In this document: one piece after another, positions 17,263 to 26,453 of the stretch | Layout of the letters: every line of letters starts with the position of its first letter | Position numbering within the stretch: the stretch's first letter is position 1 | Assembly (NCBI GenBank): GCA_030746435.1 | Contig: JASLMV010000010.1 | Span: 37,144 to 101,143, forward strand | DNA from: Gammaproteobacteria bacterium | Lineage (GTDB): Bacteria > Pseudomonadota > Gammaproteobacteria > Steroidobacterales > GCA-2729495 | Direction: 5' to 3' | DNA: 64,000 bases | The notes under the pieces: model-generated | The model's input: only the letters and a program-made list of their open reading frames with translations | Databases searched by the model: none | What the model was told of the DNA's origin: nothing | Position numbers and translations under genes: made by a program

Positions 17263-19788
17263 ATGCGTTCCCTGTTCGCGGCTGCACTCGACCGGTGCAT
17301 ACTTGCCCATCCCTGGATTACGCTGGCGCTCGTTGCACTCGTTAGCCTGGGCCTTGCAGGTTTTCTGCCGCAGTTCGAGCTCGACGCCTCTTCTGATTCC
17401 CTTCTGCTCGAGCAGGACGCCGACCTGCGTTACTACCGGGGCACAATTGCGCGTTACGGAGCAGACGATTACCTGGTTATTACTTACACGGCGAACAGGG
17501 ACCTGTTCGGTGCGGCGACCCTGGCCGAAATACGCCGGTTGCGCAGCGAACTGCTGGAACTGGAGAACGTCGACCAGGTCATCAGCATGCTCGATGTACC
17601 CCTGATCGACAGCCCGCGGACTACGCTTGCAGCGCTGCAGAAGCACGTGCCGACTCTGCAGGACCCCGGCATCGACCTGGAGCTTGCACGTAAAGAACTG
17701 CGCTACAGCCCCGTGTACAGCAACCTGCTTATGAGCCTCGACGGTGATACAACGGCGCTGCTCATGAAGTTCCGCAAGGACGAGGAATACGTCGGGCTGC
17801 AGACCGAACGCGACCGGTTGCGCGAAAAAATGCTGACGTCGGACCTTAGCCAGGGGGAAATCGAGGCTATGGACCTTATGACGGAGCGCATAAAGGACTT
17901 GCGGCTGTCGCTCATGGACCGGCAGCAGGCCGACGTGCAGAAAGTCCGGGAGATCATGACGCGTCACGCCGAGTATGGCGTCTTGCACCTCGGCGGTCTG
18001 CCGATGATCGTCAGTGACATGATTGATTACATACGTTCCGACCTGGTCGTGTTCGGTGCGGGGATACTTGCCTTCCTGGTAGTACTTCTCAGCCTGATTT
18101 TCGGGCGGGTACGCTGGGTCGTCGTATCGCTGCTGTGCTGCCTCATATCAGTGCTGGCAATCGCTGGTTTCCTGGGCATGCTGAAATGGCGGGTCACAGT
18201 CGTATCATCCAATTTCGTCGCCCTGATGCTGATATTCAGCCTGTCGCTGACCGTGCATCTCATTCAGCGCTATCGCGAGTTGCATACCGACCGGCCGGAC
18301 GCGGAGCAAAGCTGGTTACTGCACCAGACCATGCGTGACAAGGCGCGACCGTGTCTGTTTACGGCGCTTACAACCATGGTGGGCTTCGCCTCACTGCTGG
18401 TGAGCGGTATTCGCCCGGTTATCGACTTTGGCTGGATGATGGTCTTCGGCATGGTTGCCGTGCTGATTACCGCATTCGTCATGTTTCCGGCTGTGCTGGT
18501 TTTGCTTGAGCCGGGGATGCCGACTGACCGTGGCGATTCCACCCGCAGAATCACGGGTTTGTTCGCGGCGCTGGTCGAGGATCACCGGGTTTTCACGGTC
18601 GTGTTGTGCATCTTGTTGTCGGTTGCAAGCCTGGTCGGTATGGGCCGGTTAAAGGTCGAAAACCGGTTTATTGACTACTTCAGGGAAAATACCGAGATCT
18701 ACCAGGGCATGTTGACAATCGACCGGGAACTCGGGGGCACGGTGCCGCTCGACGTCGTGCTGGATGCCGACCCGGAATTCCTGGAGCAGGCGAAATCCAG
18801 GGGAACGGCCACAAGTGATGACGAATTTGATGACGAATTTGATGACGACTTCGGCAATGAGTTCGAAGATGAGTTTGCGGATGACTCGGAAACCAGCGAC
18901 CTTGGCGCAACGAGCTATTGGTACAACACTTTCAGACTGGAGCAGATCCGCGACGTCCACAACTACCTGGATGCCCTGCCCGAGACGGGCAAGGTGCTGT
19001 CGATGGCCACAACCATCGAGATGCTGGAGATACTGAATCAGGACGAAACGCCCGGAACCTTCTTTCTTTCGGTGCTGTACAACCGTTTGCCGCCCGATAT
19101 CAAGCAGGCACTGTTCGACCCCTATATGTCGAAAGACGGTAACCAGGTTCGGTTGAATATGCGGGTAATCGAGTCGGATAAAAATCTGCGGCGCGATGAG
19201 TTGTTGAAAGAGATCCGCACCCATATCGTGGAAGAAATGGGCTTCCATCCTGATCGTGTTCATGTCACCGGGATGCTGGTCCTGTACAACAATGTGCTAC
19301 AGAGTTTGTATCGCTCGCAGATACTCACGATGGGCGTGGTATTCACCGCAATCATGGTGATGTTCGGGCTTTTATTTCTGTCGATCAGGATAGCTTTTGT
19401 CGCGATACTGCCGAGTATGCTGTCGGTCGGTGTAGTGCTGGGCGTCATGGGACTGCTGGGTATCCCGCTCGATATCATGACCATTACCATTGCTGCAATC
19501 AGCGTCGGTATCGGCGTTGACGATTCGATCCATTACATACACAGGTACAGACAGGAGATTGTCGTCGATAATGAACCCGTGGCTGCCATGCACAGGAGTC
19601 ATGCAAGCGTAGGCCGGGCGATGTTCTATACGTCGGTAATCATTATCGCCGGGTTCGGGATTCTGGCGCTCTCCAACTTCATACCCAGTATTTTGTTCGG
19701 TTTGTTAACGGGTCTGGCCATGCTGATGGCGCTGGCTTCGAACCTGACCCTGCTGCCGCTGCTCCTGTTCTGGGCAAAAATACGCTAG
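17263..19788 (+). CDS. RND-superfamily exporter (MMPL/HAE-3 type)
   Basis: 841-residue predicted inner-membrane transporter with the two-fold RND layout: TM1, a periplasmic loop, TM2-6, a second loop and TM8-12. The family motif is seen in the GIGVDDSIHYIHRYR segment of the second half and in the corresponding LTVHLIQRYREL of the first half. Members export lipids, hopanoids or hydrophobic compounds. Unusual is a run of Asp-Asp-Glu-Phe repeats (about residues 518-545) in the second periplasmic loop, encoded by 12-base direct repeats at 18817-18840 and decaying copies after. No adaptor protein is adjacent; the substrate is unknown. Confidence 0.85.
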   Translation: MRSLFAAALDRCILAHPWITLALVALVSLGLAGFLPQFELDASSDSLLLEQDADLRYYRGTIARYGADDYLVITYTANRDLFGAATLAEIRRLRSELLELENVDQVISMLDVPLIDSPRTTLAALQKHVPTLQDPGIDLELARKELRYSPVYSNLLMSLDGDTTALLMKFRKDEEYVGLQTERDRLREKMLTSDLSQGEIEAMDLMTERIKDLRLSLMDRQQADVQKVREIMTRHAEYGVLHLGGLPMIVSDMIDYIRSDLVVFGAGILAFLVVLLSLIFGRVRWVVVSLLCCLISVLAIAGFLGMLKWRVTVVSSNFVALMLIFSLSLTVHLIQRYRELHTDRPDAEQSWLLHQTMRDKARPCLFTALTTMVGFASLLVSGIRPVIDFGWMMVFGMVAVLITAFVMFPAVLVLLEPGMPTDRGDSTRRITGLFAALVEDHRVFTVVLCILLSVASLVGMGRLKVENRFIDYFRENTEIYQGMLTIDRELGGTVPLDVVLDADPEFLEQAKSRGTATSDDEFDDEFDDDFGNEFEDEFADDSETSDLGATSYWYNTFRLEQIRDVHNYLDALPETGKVLSMATTIEMLEILNQDETPGTFFLSVLYNRLPPDIKQALFDPYMSKDGNQVRLNMRVIESDKNLRRDELLKEIRTHIVEEMGFHPDRVHVTGMLVLYNNVLQSLYRSQILTMGVVFTAIMVMFGLLFLSIRIAFVAILPSMLSVGVVLGVMGLLGIPLDIMTITIAAISVGIGVDDSIHYIHRYRQEIVVDNEPVAAMHRSHASVGRAMFYTSVIIIAGFGILALSNFIPSILFGLLTGLAMLMALASNLTLLPLLLFWAKIR

Positions 19789-19814
19789 CAGGACAACACC
19801 TGCGGGGGCGCCGG

Positions 19815-20807
19815 TCAAATAACTTCTTTGTATTTCTCGAGGTGCAACGCCCGGGCCTGGTCATGCCATGCGTCGCGTTTCACGCGTTTCTCAAGGTTTG
19901 GAATAATGAGGTTGGCACGTTCATAGTCATCTGGCTGTAGCTCGAGTATTTCCTTGAAGCTGAATATTCCGAGCAGGTTGAGTTTCTGTTCGAGCTTCTC
20001 GCCGACGCCACGAATGGACTTGAGGTTGTCCCGGCCAAGGCCGTCACCATTGGTCGATTCCGCAACTGTTTCCGCCGGATGTTCGTCATCGTGAGATGGC
20101 TCAGCAAAGGCTGATTCGCTGATATCGTGCCCATTGGATGCTTCCACCGGGCGATGTTCGGGCTCAATGTGGTCGTGCGCGGCGACAGGTTCCTGTACTT
20201 CGGGAACTTCATCTCTGGTACCGAGTTCAGCAAATTTCGCACGCAGGCTTTTGTTGGTTTTACTCATTACCGTGCAATGCTGTTTCCAACGCTCGACTTC
20301 ATTGCGCAGCAATTCGATTTCCTGATGTGCTTCGAGGAGCTCGTCGCCGTCGTCTGCAACATCATCCAGCCCGGCAATCATGTTGCTGCCATGTGAAAGT
20401 TTTGCCTGGACTTCGAGTTCCGTCAGGCGTGACTTCGCTGTCTCGCACTCACGGTGTAATTGTGCCAGCTCTTCCAGTAAGTCGGCTTTTTCTTCGAGTT
20501 CTTTGTTGTAGCTGGCCTTGGTGGCGTTGAATTTTTGCTGCGTATCGGTGAGGGAGTCGCTCGCTTTCTTCAGCCGATCTTCAAGTTCAGCAAGCTGTTT
20601 CTGGTGGTCATCATTACTGCCCTCGAGTTTCTGGGCATCCTTGCGGGCGATGCTCAGGGCCGCATTGAGTTCCCTGATTTCCTGGTCGCGTGGGTCCTCC
20701 GATTTTGGCCCACGGTTCCGGTTGTGCCAGTAAAGCGCGCCCTTCCAGCTGCCGATGCAGCCAGCCGTAAAGACAAGCAGAAATATCAGAAATGCAACAA
20801 TTGACAT
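19815..20807 (-). CDS. Membrane-anchored coiled-coil protein with C-terminal H3TH/helix-hairpin-helix domain
   Basis: 330-residue protein with one N-terminal transmembrane helix (about residues 2-22), a long coiled coil (about 40-205), an acidic His-containing linker (about 210-265) and a C-terminal domain beginning NLKSIRGVGEKLEQKLNLLG and ending in a basic helix. The last domain matches the helix-hairpin-helix (H3TH, COG3743-like) fold that binds DNA non-specifically or serves as a protein-interaction module. It could tether nucleic acid to the inner membrane, but no catalytic residues are visible. Convergent with the RND exporter gene with 26 bases between. Confidence 0.7.
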   Translation of the reverse strand: MSIVAFLIFLLVFTAGCIGSWKGALYWHNRNRGPKSEDPRDQEIRELNAALSIARKDAQKLEGSNDDHQKQLAELEDRLKKASDSLTDTQQKFNATKASYNKELEEKADLLEELAQLHRECETAKSRLTELEVQAKLSHGSNMIAGLDDVADDGDELLEAHQEIELLRNEVERWKQHCTVMSKTNKSLRAKFAELGTRDEVPEVQEPVAAHDHIEPEHRPVEASNGHDISESAFAEPSHDDEHPAETVAESTNGDGLGRDNLKSIRGVGEKLEQKLNLLGIFSFKEILELQPDDYERANLIIPNLEKRVKRDAWHDQARALHLEKYKEVI

Positions 20808-21017
20808 AATGTCTCTTTTCCAACCTCTCTCCGCGTGAAATTAAAGTAAGGCACTGGTGTAATCTTTGCGCTGGCTCTCACTTTTAAGGCTTGCAGGCCT
20901 TTGCCGCGGCTGCAGGCTTTTGACCAAAAGGCGCCCGGCGAAGGGTTTGCAGCGGTTCCGGAGGGGGTATTATTTGCGCAGGACGCGTTTATCAATGCTT
21001 ATTTAAGAGGCAGCGAA

Positions 21018-21608
21018 ATGAAGCTTAGATTCCCTGGCTGGCATGGCCTCATGCTGATACTCGTGCTGGTTGCGGCCTGCGAAGGGCCGATTTCGGAAGA
21101 GGCGGCAAAGCCGCAGGTTGTAGATCCGGATGCCGAGCGCGCGAGTCTTATCCAGGCCGATCTGGATTTTGGTGATACGGCCCTGCAACAGGGGCTTGCT
21201 CCTGCTTACCTGCAATTCCTGGCGGACGACGCGGTACAACTGCCTGACGGAGATTTGCCGATCGAGGGCAGGGACGCGATCTACGAAAATATTTTGCTGG
21301 CGACCGAGGACGGTAGTTTTTCGCTTAGTTGGGAGCCCGTGGCTGCGGAAGTTTCAGCTTCCGGTGACCTGGGGTACACGTGGGGAGGTTACCGCTTCGA
21401 GGCACAGGATGAATCAGGGCAGCCAGTTTCCTACGAAGGCAAATATGCCAATTTCTGGCGTAAGTCTGCCAAGGGAAGGTGGCAGATAGTGCTGGATATA
21501 AGTAACCAGAACCAGGTTGCTTATGAATTTTATGGCGATCCTGATTTCGATCCAAATGCCGATGGTGTCGGATACGACGACGCGGGCCTGACTAATGAGG
21601 CATTGTAA
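21018..21608 (+). CDS. SnoaL/DUF4440-like lipoprotein
   Basis: 196-residue predicted lipoprotein: hydrophobic signal ending in the lipobox LVAAC with lipidated Cys21. The mature part has an NTF2-like (SnoaL/DUF4440) pattern, with LIQADLDFGDTALQQG, FLADDAVQLPDG, GRDAIYENI and a terminal FWRKSAKGRWQIVLDISN beta segment. Such domains bind small hydrophobic ligands or act as cone-shaped scaffolds; no catalytic residues stand out. The start at 21018 has AGAGG eight bases upstream and gives a perfect lipoprotein signal; an upstream in-frame extension lacks this. Confidence 0.8.
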   Translation: MKLRFPGWHGLMLILVLVAACEGPISEEAAKPQVVDPDAERASLIQADLDFGDTALQQGLAPAYLQFLADDAVQLPDGDLPIEGRDAIYENILLATEDGSFSLSWEPVAAEVSASGDLGYTWGGYRFEAQDESGQPVSYEGKYANFWRKSAKGRWQIVLDISNQNQVAYEFYGDPDFDPNADGVGYDDAGLTNEAL

Positions 21609-21624
21609 CCGATGCTTAATCGGG

Positions 21625-21655
21625 AAAAAAAGAAGGGGGGCGGGGGGACCCCCCA
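21625..21655 (-). terminator. Intrinsic terminator for the small membrane-peptide gene
   Basis: On the minus strand a G6/C6 inverted repeat (21654-21642) is followed by a C-rich stretch and then TTCTTTTTTT (to 21625). It lies about 65 bases past the stop of the 35-codon gene and supports that gene being transcribed. On the plus strand no T tract follows, so it does not serve the lipoprotein gene. Confidence 0.55.
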
Positions 21656-21718
21656 GGGGATAAACAGTTCTACGCGCTAAGCAATTGCGACAATGTGTTA
21701 CCGATATGCCGAATTTGT

Positions 21719-21826
21719 TCAGGCGATCATTGCGGTTAGCGTTGCCACCGGTATAAATGCGACGACCAGCCCGAGTAAAAACTCGTCACGACCATCGAGA
21801 TTTAAAAAGCCTTTGCTGTTGATCAT
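21719..21826 (-). CDS. 35-residue membrane peptide
   Basis: A short frame with ATG at 21826 preceded by a strong AGGGAG ribosome-binding site six bases away. The product has a polar N-terminus (MINSKGFLNLDGRDEF) and a hydrophobic C-terminal segment (LLGLVVAFIPVATLTAMIA) long enough for one membrane span. A G/C-stem plus T-tract terminator follows on the same strand, so the locus has start, stop and terminator signals of its own. No family is recognised. It lies between the lipoprotein and the ABC exporter genes. It could be a small-protein regulator or subunit, but function is unknown. Confidence 0.5.
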   Translation of the reverse strand: MINSKGFLNLDGRDEFLLGLVVAFIPVATLTAMIA

Positions 21827-21983
21827 TTTTTACTCCCTGTGCGGTATGTGTTGCCCCCGCCGGTTTCAGTTTCTATGCTGAAATAATAGGGATGATCAGG
21901 CGAACCTTCTTTTCGGAAGGGTAACCGTTTGTAGCAAAATGTAACTTGGTTAACTTATTGAAAAATAAGCTAATAAAAAGGTT

Positions 21984-23849
21984 TCAGGGGGCAAGCTTGA
22001 GGTCAGGTGGGCGCGTGTGTGACTGGATAGAGAGCGCATCTTCTTCGGCTGACCTGAACTGCAACTCGGCCAGTCGCGCATACAGCGGGTTCTTCTGCAC
22101 CAGTTCGGCATGACTGCCAATGTCCTGGATGCGGCCTTCATCCATTACGACGATGCGTTGAGCTTTTAGCACCGTCGCGAGTCGGTGCGCGATGATAATT
22201 GTCGTACGGTTCTGCATCAGGTTCTCGAGCGCTTCCTGCACCAGGCGTTCGCTTTCCGCATCCAGTGAACTGGTGGCTTCGTCGAGCAGGAGTATCGGCG
22301 GGTTCTTAAGAATTGCGCGGGCAATCGCGACGCGCTGACGCTGGCCGCCCGACAATCGCATGCCCTTCTCTCCCAGGAAGGTATCAATGCCGTCAGGCAG
22401 CTTGTCGATAAACTCATCGGCTTCGGCTGCTTCTGCCGCGGCACGCACTTCGGCATCCGTGGCATCGGGACGCCCGTAGCGAATATTCTCCAGCGCGCTT
22501 GTGCCGAAGATCATGGTTTCCTGCGGCACGACACCGATACGAGTGCGGACTTCCTGAGGGTCTGCGGCCGCGATGTCCACGCCGTCGATCCTGATCGTGC
22601 CGGATTGAGGGTCATAAAACCGCAACAGCAACTGGAAGGTCGTGCTTTTACCGGCGCCGGACGGACCCACGAAGGCGATGGTTTCGCCGGGTTCTATATC
22701 CAGGGTGAAATCATCGATCGCCCGTGTGTCGGGCCGGGACGGATAGCAGAAGTTCACGCCTTCAAAAGCGATGCGGCCCTCACCTATGTCGGGCATGGGA
22801 ACCGGGTTATCGGGTGTGCGTATATTAGGCTCCGCTTCCAGTAGCTCGATCAGCCGTTCCATAGCCCCGGCAGCCCGTTGGACCTCGCCCCACATCTCGC
22901 TCAGCATCGCTCCGGAACTGCCGAGCAGGACCGTGAATATCACGAACTGCGCGAGCTCACCCGGCAACATGTCGCCCGCCAGTACTTCCCGGGTGCCCGT
23001 CCAGAGCACCAGCGTGATAGCCCCGAACAGCAGGAACATGGTGCCAAAGGACATGACGAAACGCACCCGGATCCGGCGTATGGCGGCGAGAAATGCGTCC
23101 TCGACGGCCGTCCCGAAACGTTTGCTCTGCAGGGATTCGAGTGTGAAGGCTTGCACGGTCTGAATGGCGTTCAGCGTCTCGTTCGCCATACCGCTCGAGT
23201 CCGCTACCCTGTCCTGCGCGGTGCGTGAGAGTTTGCGCACTTTGCGGGCGATCCACAGCACCGGCAGGATCACTGCAGGCACCAGCAACAGGATCATCAT
23301 TGTCAGCCGGGGGCTTGTGTAGAGCACACCCGCTATTGAAATAAACAGCATCACTGTCGAACGCAGCGCGATCGAAATCCCGACCCCCGATATCGACTGC
23401 ACCAGCGTCGTATCGGTCGTCAGCCGCGAGAGCACTTCGCCGGTCTGGGTGACCTCGAAGAATGCCGGGTCCTGGCGGATTACATGGGCATAAACCTTGT
23501 CGCGAATATCAGCCACCACCCGTTCGCCGAGCCAGGTAATGAGATAAAGACGGGCGGCCGACAAAATACTGATTGCAAGGATCACGCCGAAGACGACCAT
23601 GAAATAGAAATCGATCATCTCCGCGTCGCCGGTGGTGATACCGTTGTCGATCAGGTAGCGCGCTGCCAGCGGCAGGCTGCCGGTCGCTGCCGATGCGGCT
23701 AGCAGCACGATAATGGCAACCACGAGCGTACCTGCATACGGGCTTATGAACGGAATGATTGCCCGGAGCGGTTTAAGCGAGGTGCCTTTCGGGCGCCATT
23801 CTTTCTGATCATGTGGAGGCATATAAGCTTCTGCTTGTTTTCCGGGCAA
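21984..23849 (-). CDS. ABC exporter, fused permease and ATPase (MsbA-like)
   Basis: 621-residue half-transporter with six predicted N-terminal membrane helices (about residues 25-320) and a C-terminal nucleotide-binding domain (about 350-600). ATPase motifs: Walker A GPSGAGKST, Q-loop VPQETMIFG, signature LSGGQRQR, Walker B ILLLDEATSSLD and switch His in IIAHRLATV. It resembles MsbA-type lipid A/multidrug exporters that work as homodimers. The start may instead be the Met at residue 10 (23822). Divergent from the AAA+ gene with about 160 bases between. Confidence 0.9.
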   Translation of the reverse strand: MPGKQAEAYMPPHDQKEWRPKGTSLKPLRAIIPFISPYAGTLVVAIIVLLAASAATGSLPLAARYLIDNGITTGDAEMIDFYFMVVFGVILAISILSAARLYLITWLGERVVADIRDKVYAHVIRQDPAFFEVTQTGEVLSRLTTDTTLVQSISGVGISIALRSTVMLFISIAGVLYTSPRLTMMILLLVPAVILPVLWIARKVRKLSRTAQDRVADSSGMANETLNAIQTVQAFTLESLQSKRFGTAVEDAFLAAIRRIRVRFVMSFGTMFLLFGAITLVLWTGTREVLAGDMLPGELAQFVIFTVLLGSSGAMLSEMWGEVQRAAGAMERLIELLEAEPNIRTPDNPVPMPDIGEGRIAFEGVNFCYPSRPDTRAIDDFTLDIEPGETIAFVGPSGAGKSTTFQLLLRFYDPQSGTIRIDGVDIAAADPQEVRTRIGVVPQETMIFGTSALENIRYGRPDATDAEVRAAAEAAEADEFIDKLPDGIDTFLGEKGMRLSGGQRQRVAIARAILKNPPILLLDEATSSLDAESERLVQEALENLMQNRTTIIIAHRLATVLKAQRIVVMDEGRIQDIGSHAELVQKNPLYARLAELQFRSAEEDALSIQSHTRPPDLKLAP

Positions 23850-24009
23850 TCGGGTATTCGGCAGCTACACGATAACGGATTCCGGATACCATCAAGGTCC
23901 CGGCAGAATACCTGACCGAAGCTTGGCTGATACCGTGACGCGTGTATACCAAGCCCTGCCGGGAATTCCTGTATAACATAACCGACTTCGTACGGACCCG
24001 GTTGCGCCG

Positions 24010-25496
24010 ATGCACGATCAACACGACCTCAGCCTCATCCTTGACTCGCGGGTGCCCCTGGTCGTCGTCGAAACGCATGACGAAGATCGTTTCCTGACTT
24101 TTCTGACCGGTGTCGTGACGGCTTCCGCAACAGGTGATTACCGCCCCCTGTTCCGCTGGACCATTACCGATGGCCTGCAGCGGCTGGATATAGAAATGGA
24201 GCCGCAGCCGACTAACTCGGCCCCCGACCAGGTGCTCAGGCATATACGTGCCGTTTCGCAACCGGGGATATTCGTGTTGCTGGATTTCCATCCCTACCTC
24301 CAGGACCCGGTCAACGTCAGGCTCGTAAAAGATATTGCCATCAAGGCGGAAGAGGGTCGGCAAACAGTAGTGCTGGTAAGTCATGACATCGAGTTGCCGC
24401 CGGAACTCGATCGCTTCGCCGCCCGCTTCGAAATGTCACTGCCGGGCGACAAAGAGCGCGCCAATATCGTGCTGTCGGTTGTCGAGGAGTGGAACAGCGC
24501 GAACCGGGGTTCCGTCAATGTCGATCAGCGCGCATTCGATTTGCTGGTGCGTAACCTCGCGGGCATCACGCGGGCAGACACCGAACGCCTTGCGCGCAAT
24601 GCCATCTACCATGATGGTGCAATTTCTGAATCGGATTTGCCTGCGGTCGCTAAAGCCAAGTACGAACTGCTGAACCAGCAGGGCGTACTCAGTTTTGAAT
24701 ACGAAACGGCAAGGTTTTCCGATGTTGGTGGGCTGAACCGGCTTAAGGCCTGGCTGGAGCAGCGCAAGCGGGTGATGCAGAGCGATGCAGCCGGGCCACC
24801 GCTGGACCCGCCGCGCGGCCTGCTGTTGCTGGGGATACAGGGCTGCGGTAAGAGTCTGGCCGCCAAGGCAACGGCCGGGATATTGGGTGTACCGCTGCTA
24901 CGCCTCGACGTGGGCACCCTGTACAACAAGTACCACGGCGAAACGGAACGGAACCTGCGTGAATCACTGCAGCAGGCCGAAATCATGGCACCCTGCGTGT
25001 TGTGGATCGATGAAATAGAAAAGGCCTGGCAACGGGCAGCGGCGATGATGGCTTGTCACGCCGGGTGCTAGGCACATTTCTTACCTGGCTGGCCGAGAAA
25101 GCGGCAACGGTGTTCGTGGTGGCAACCGCGAACGATATCAGCCAGCTTCCACCCGAACTCGTGCGCAAGGGGCGCTTCGACGAGATATTTTTTGTGGACC
25201 TGCCGGCGCCGCGTGTACGCATGGATATACTGGGAATCCACCTGCGCCAGCGTGAGCTCGACCCGGCTACATTCGATATGGTGGGGCTGGTCGAAGCAAG
25301 TGAAGGGTTTTCGGGTGCGGAGATTGAGCAGGGGATAGTGGCTGCGCTGTACGCGGCCCGCGCGGTGCGCCAGTCACCCGAGACGAACCATATACTTGCT
25401 GAATTCAGGCGCAGCCGCCCCCTGTCCGTACTGATGGCTGAAAAATTGCAGGCATTGCGAAACTGGGCGGCGGAGCGCACAGTAGCTGCTGACTGA
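24010..25496 (+). pseudogene. Ycf46-like AAA+ ATPase gene interrupted by a one-base frameshift
   Basis: The first frame (24010-25071) has an N-terminal regulatory region and the AAA+ core with Walker A GIQGCGKS (residues 275-282) and Walker B CVLWIDEIEK. It then turns into an unrelated 16-residue tail and stops. The second frame (through 25496) supplies the rest: LSRRVLGTFLTWLAEK, sensor 1 VVATANDIS and the arginine finger region RKGRFDE. At 25021 the DNA reads AAGGCCTGGCAACGGG; one extra G after AAGG restores EKGLATGSGDDGLSRRV, the sequence typical of the family, and a 495-residue product. So this is either a real single-base deletion or a sequencing/assembly error; no slippery heptamer suggests programmed frameshifting. 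Relatives are linked to photosynthesis or stress in cyanobacteria, but their role in proteobacteria is unclear. Confidence 0.85.
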
Positions 25497-25507
25497 CAGA
25501 GGGTGTT

Positions 25508-25939
25508 ATGGCTGATATCCCTGTTTGCTGGCGCTGCGGACGCGGCCTGGAAGACCTCAACTTGCCGTTCGGACGGCTGGATGAGTGTCCGGAATGCAGG
25601 TCGCAACTGCATGTCTGCCGCATGTGTATTTTTTTTGACCCCGCCGCCATAAAAGAATGTCGGGAAGATGATGCGGACGAGGTCAGGGGAAAAGAACGCG
25701 CAAATTTCTGCGACTACTTCCAGGCGAATTCAAACGCTTTCGATGAAAGTATTGCAGCGGCCGACCGCGATGCCAGCGAGCAACTGGAGCAGTTGTTCGG
25801 GGACAAAAGTCCTGCCAAAGGCAAGTCGAACAAGGGCAAGTCACACAAGGGCAAGTCCAAAAAAAAGAAGAAGAGCTCAGGCAAGAAAGCAAACAAACCC
25901 GTAAGCGACCCGTCCCCGGAAGACCTGTTCAAAAAATAG
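25508..25939 (+). CDS. Cysteine-rich putative zinc-binding protein with Lys-rich tail
   Basis: 143-residue cytoplasmic protein. The N-terminal half has three CxxC pairs (C7/C10, C27/C30, C37/C40) plus C51 and C68, consistent with zinc ribbons. The second half is a low-complexity Lys/Ser/Gly tail (KGKSNKGKSHKGKSKKKK region) that should bind nucleic acid or acidic surfaces. A GAGGG site precedes the ATG. It begins 11 bases after the AAA+ frame and is a recurring neighbour of this ATPase type, so a joint role is likely; the function itself is not known. Confidence 0.7.
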   Translation: MADIPVCWRCGRGLEDLNLPFGRLDECPECRSQLHVCRMCIFFDPAAIKECREDDADEVRGKERANFCDYFQANSNAFDESIAAADRDASEQLEQLFGDKSPAKGKSNKGKSHKGKSKKKKKSSGKKANKPVSDPSPEDLFKK

Positions 25940-25943
25940 CAGG

Positions 25944-26384
25944 CTAGCGTTCGCTGCGAATTAAAACCATGACGACATCGTCGTTGTTATCGAGCAGCTC
26001 AAGTACATTGCCGATGACTTGCCATTTGTGCGTCATGTCGAGCGCCTCGAGGAACACCGTTTCCTGGCCGTTTACAGCCGGCTGACACATGCGCTTTGTA
26101 ACGGCCAGGGGGCCGAAAGTCATCGTATTTGCTGCAATCATGGCGGAGCCCTGAAAGCGATTGCAGCCGGCCGTACCGCCGATTGCCCCCGCTTCCCGAA
26201 ATTCGAGCGCCGAAAGCGCCGCGGTGGCCGGCCTGGTAAGGATACGGCTAGCTTCCCATACCGTGCCCTCAAGCTGGTCGGGAACGCCGGTTTCCAGGCG
26301 CTTGCCGGTGAGATCCGCGCAGCCGGAGAGCGCGGCCATGGCAAGGACTAACGCCGCGCGGCCGAACCGCCGGCGATGGCTCAC
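25944..26384 (-). CDS. META-domain (HslJ-like) lipoprotein
   Basis: 146-residue predicted lipoprotein with lipobox LSGC (Cys22). The mature part shows the META/HslJ pattern: GTVWEASRI, AGCNRFQGS, TMTFGPLAVTKRMC and FLEAL. META domains are small beta structures of unclear function, linked in E. coli (HslJ) to novobiocin tolerance and heat shock. The start is a GTG at 26384 with GAGGG upstream. Tail-to-tail with the Cys-rich gene (4 bases). Confidence 0.8.
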   Translation of the reverse strand: MSHRRRFGRAALVLAMAALSGCADLTGKRLETGVPDQLEGTVWEASRILTRPATAALSALEFREAGAIGGTAGCNRFQGSAMIAANTMTFGPLAVTKRMCQPAVNGQETVFLEALDMTHKWQVIGNVLELLDNNDDVVMVLIRSER

Positions 26385-26453
26385 AGGGCCCTCGTGAAGA
26401 AACGTTGCAAGGCGCGAATCCGGATCGTGCTATCGGCTTGTCATGGTCACCGC

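Noticed and set aside
21625..21655. Terminator for the upstream lipoprotein gene on the plus strand
   Set aside because: On the plus strand the stem is not followed by T residues; the T tract exists only on the minus strand.
25015..25075. Programmed ribosomal frameshifting in the AAA+ gene
   Set aside because: No slippery heptamer or downstream pseudoknot is evident, and the family is normally a single frame; a deletion or sequencing error is simpler.
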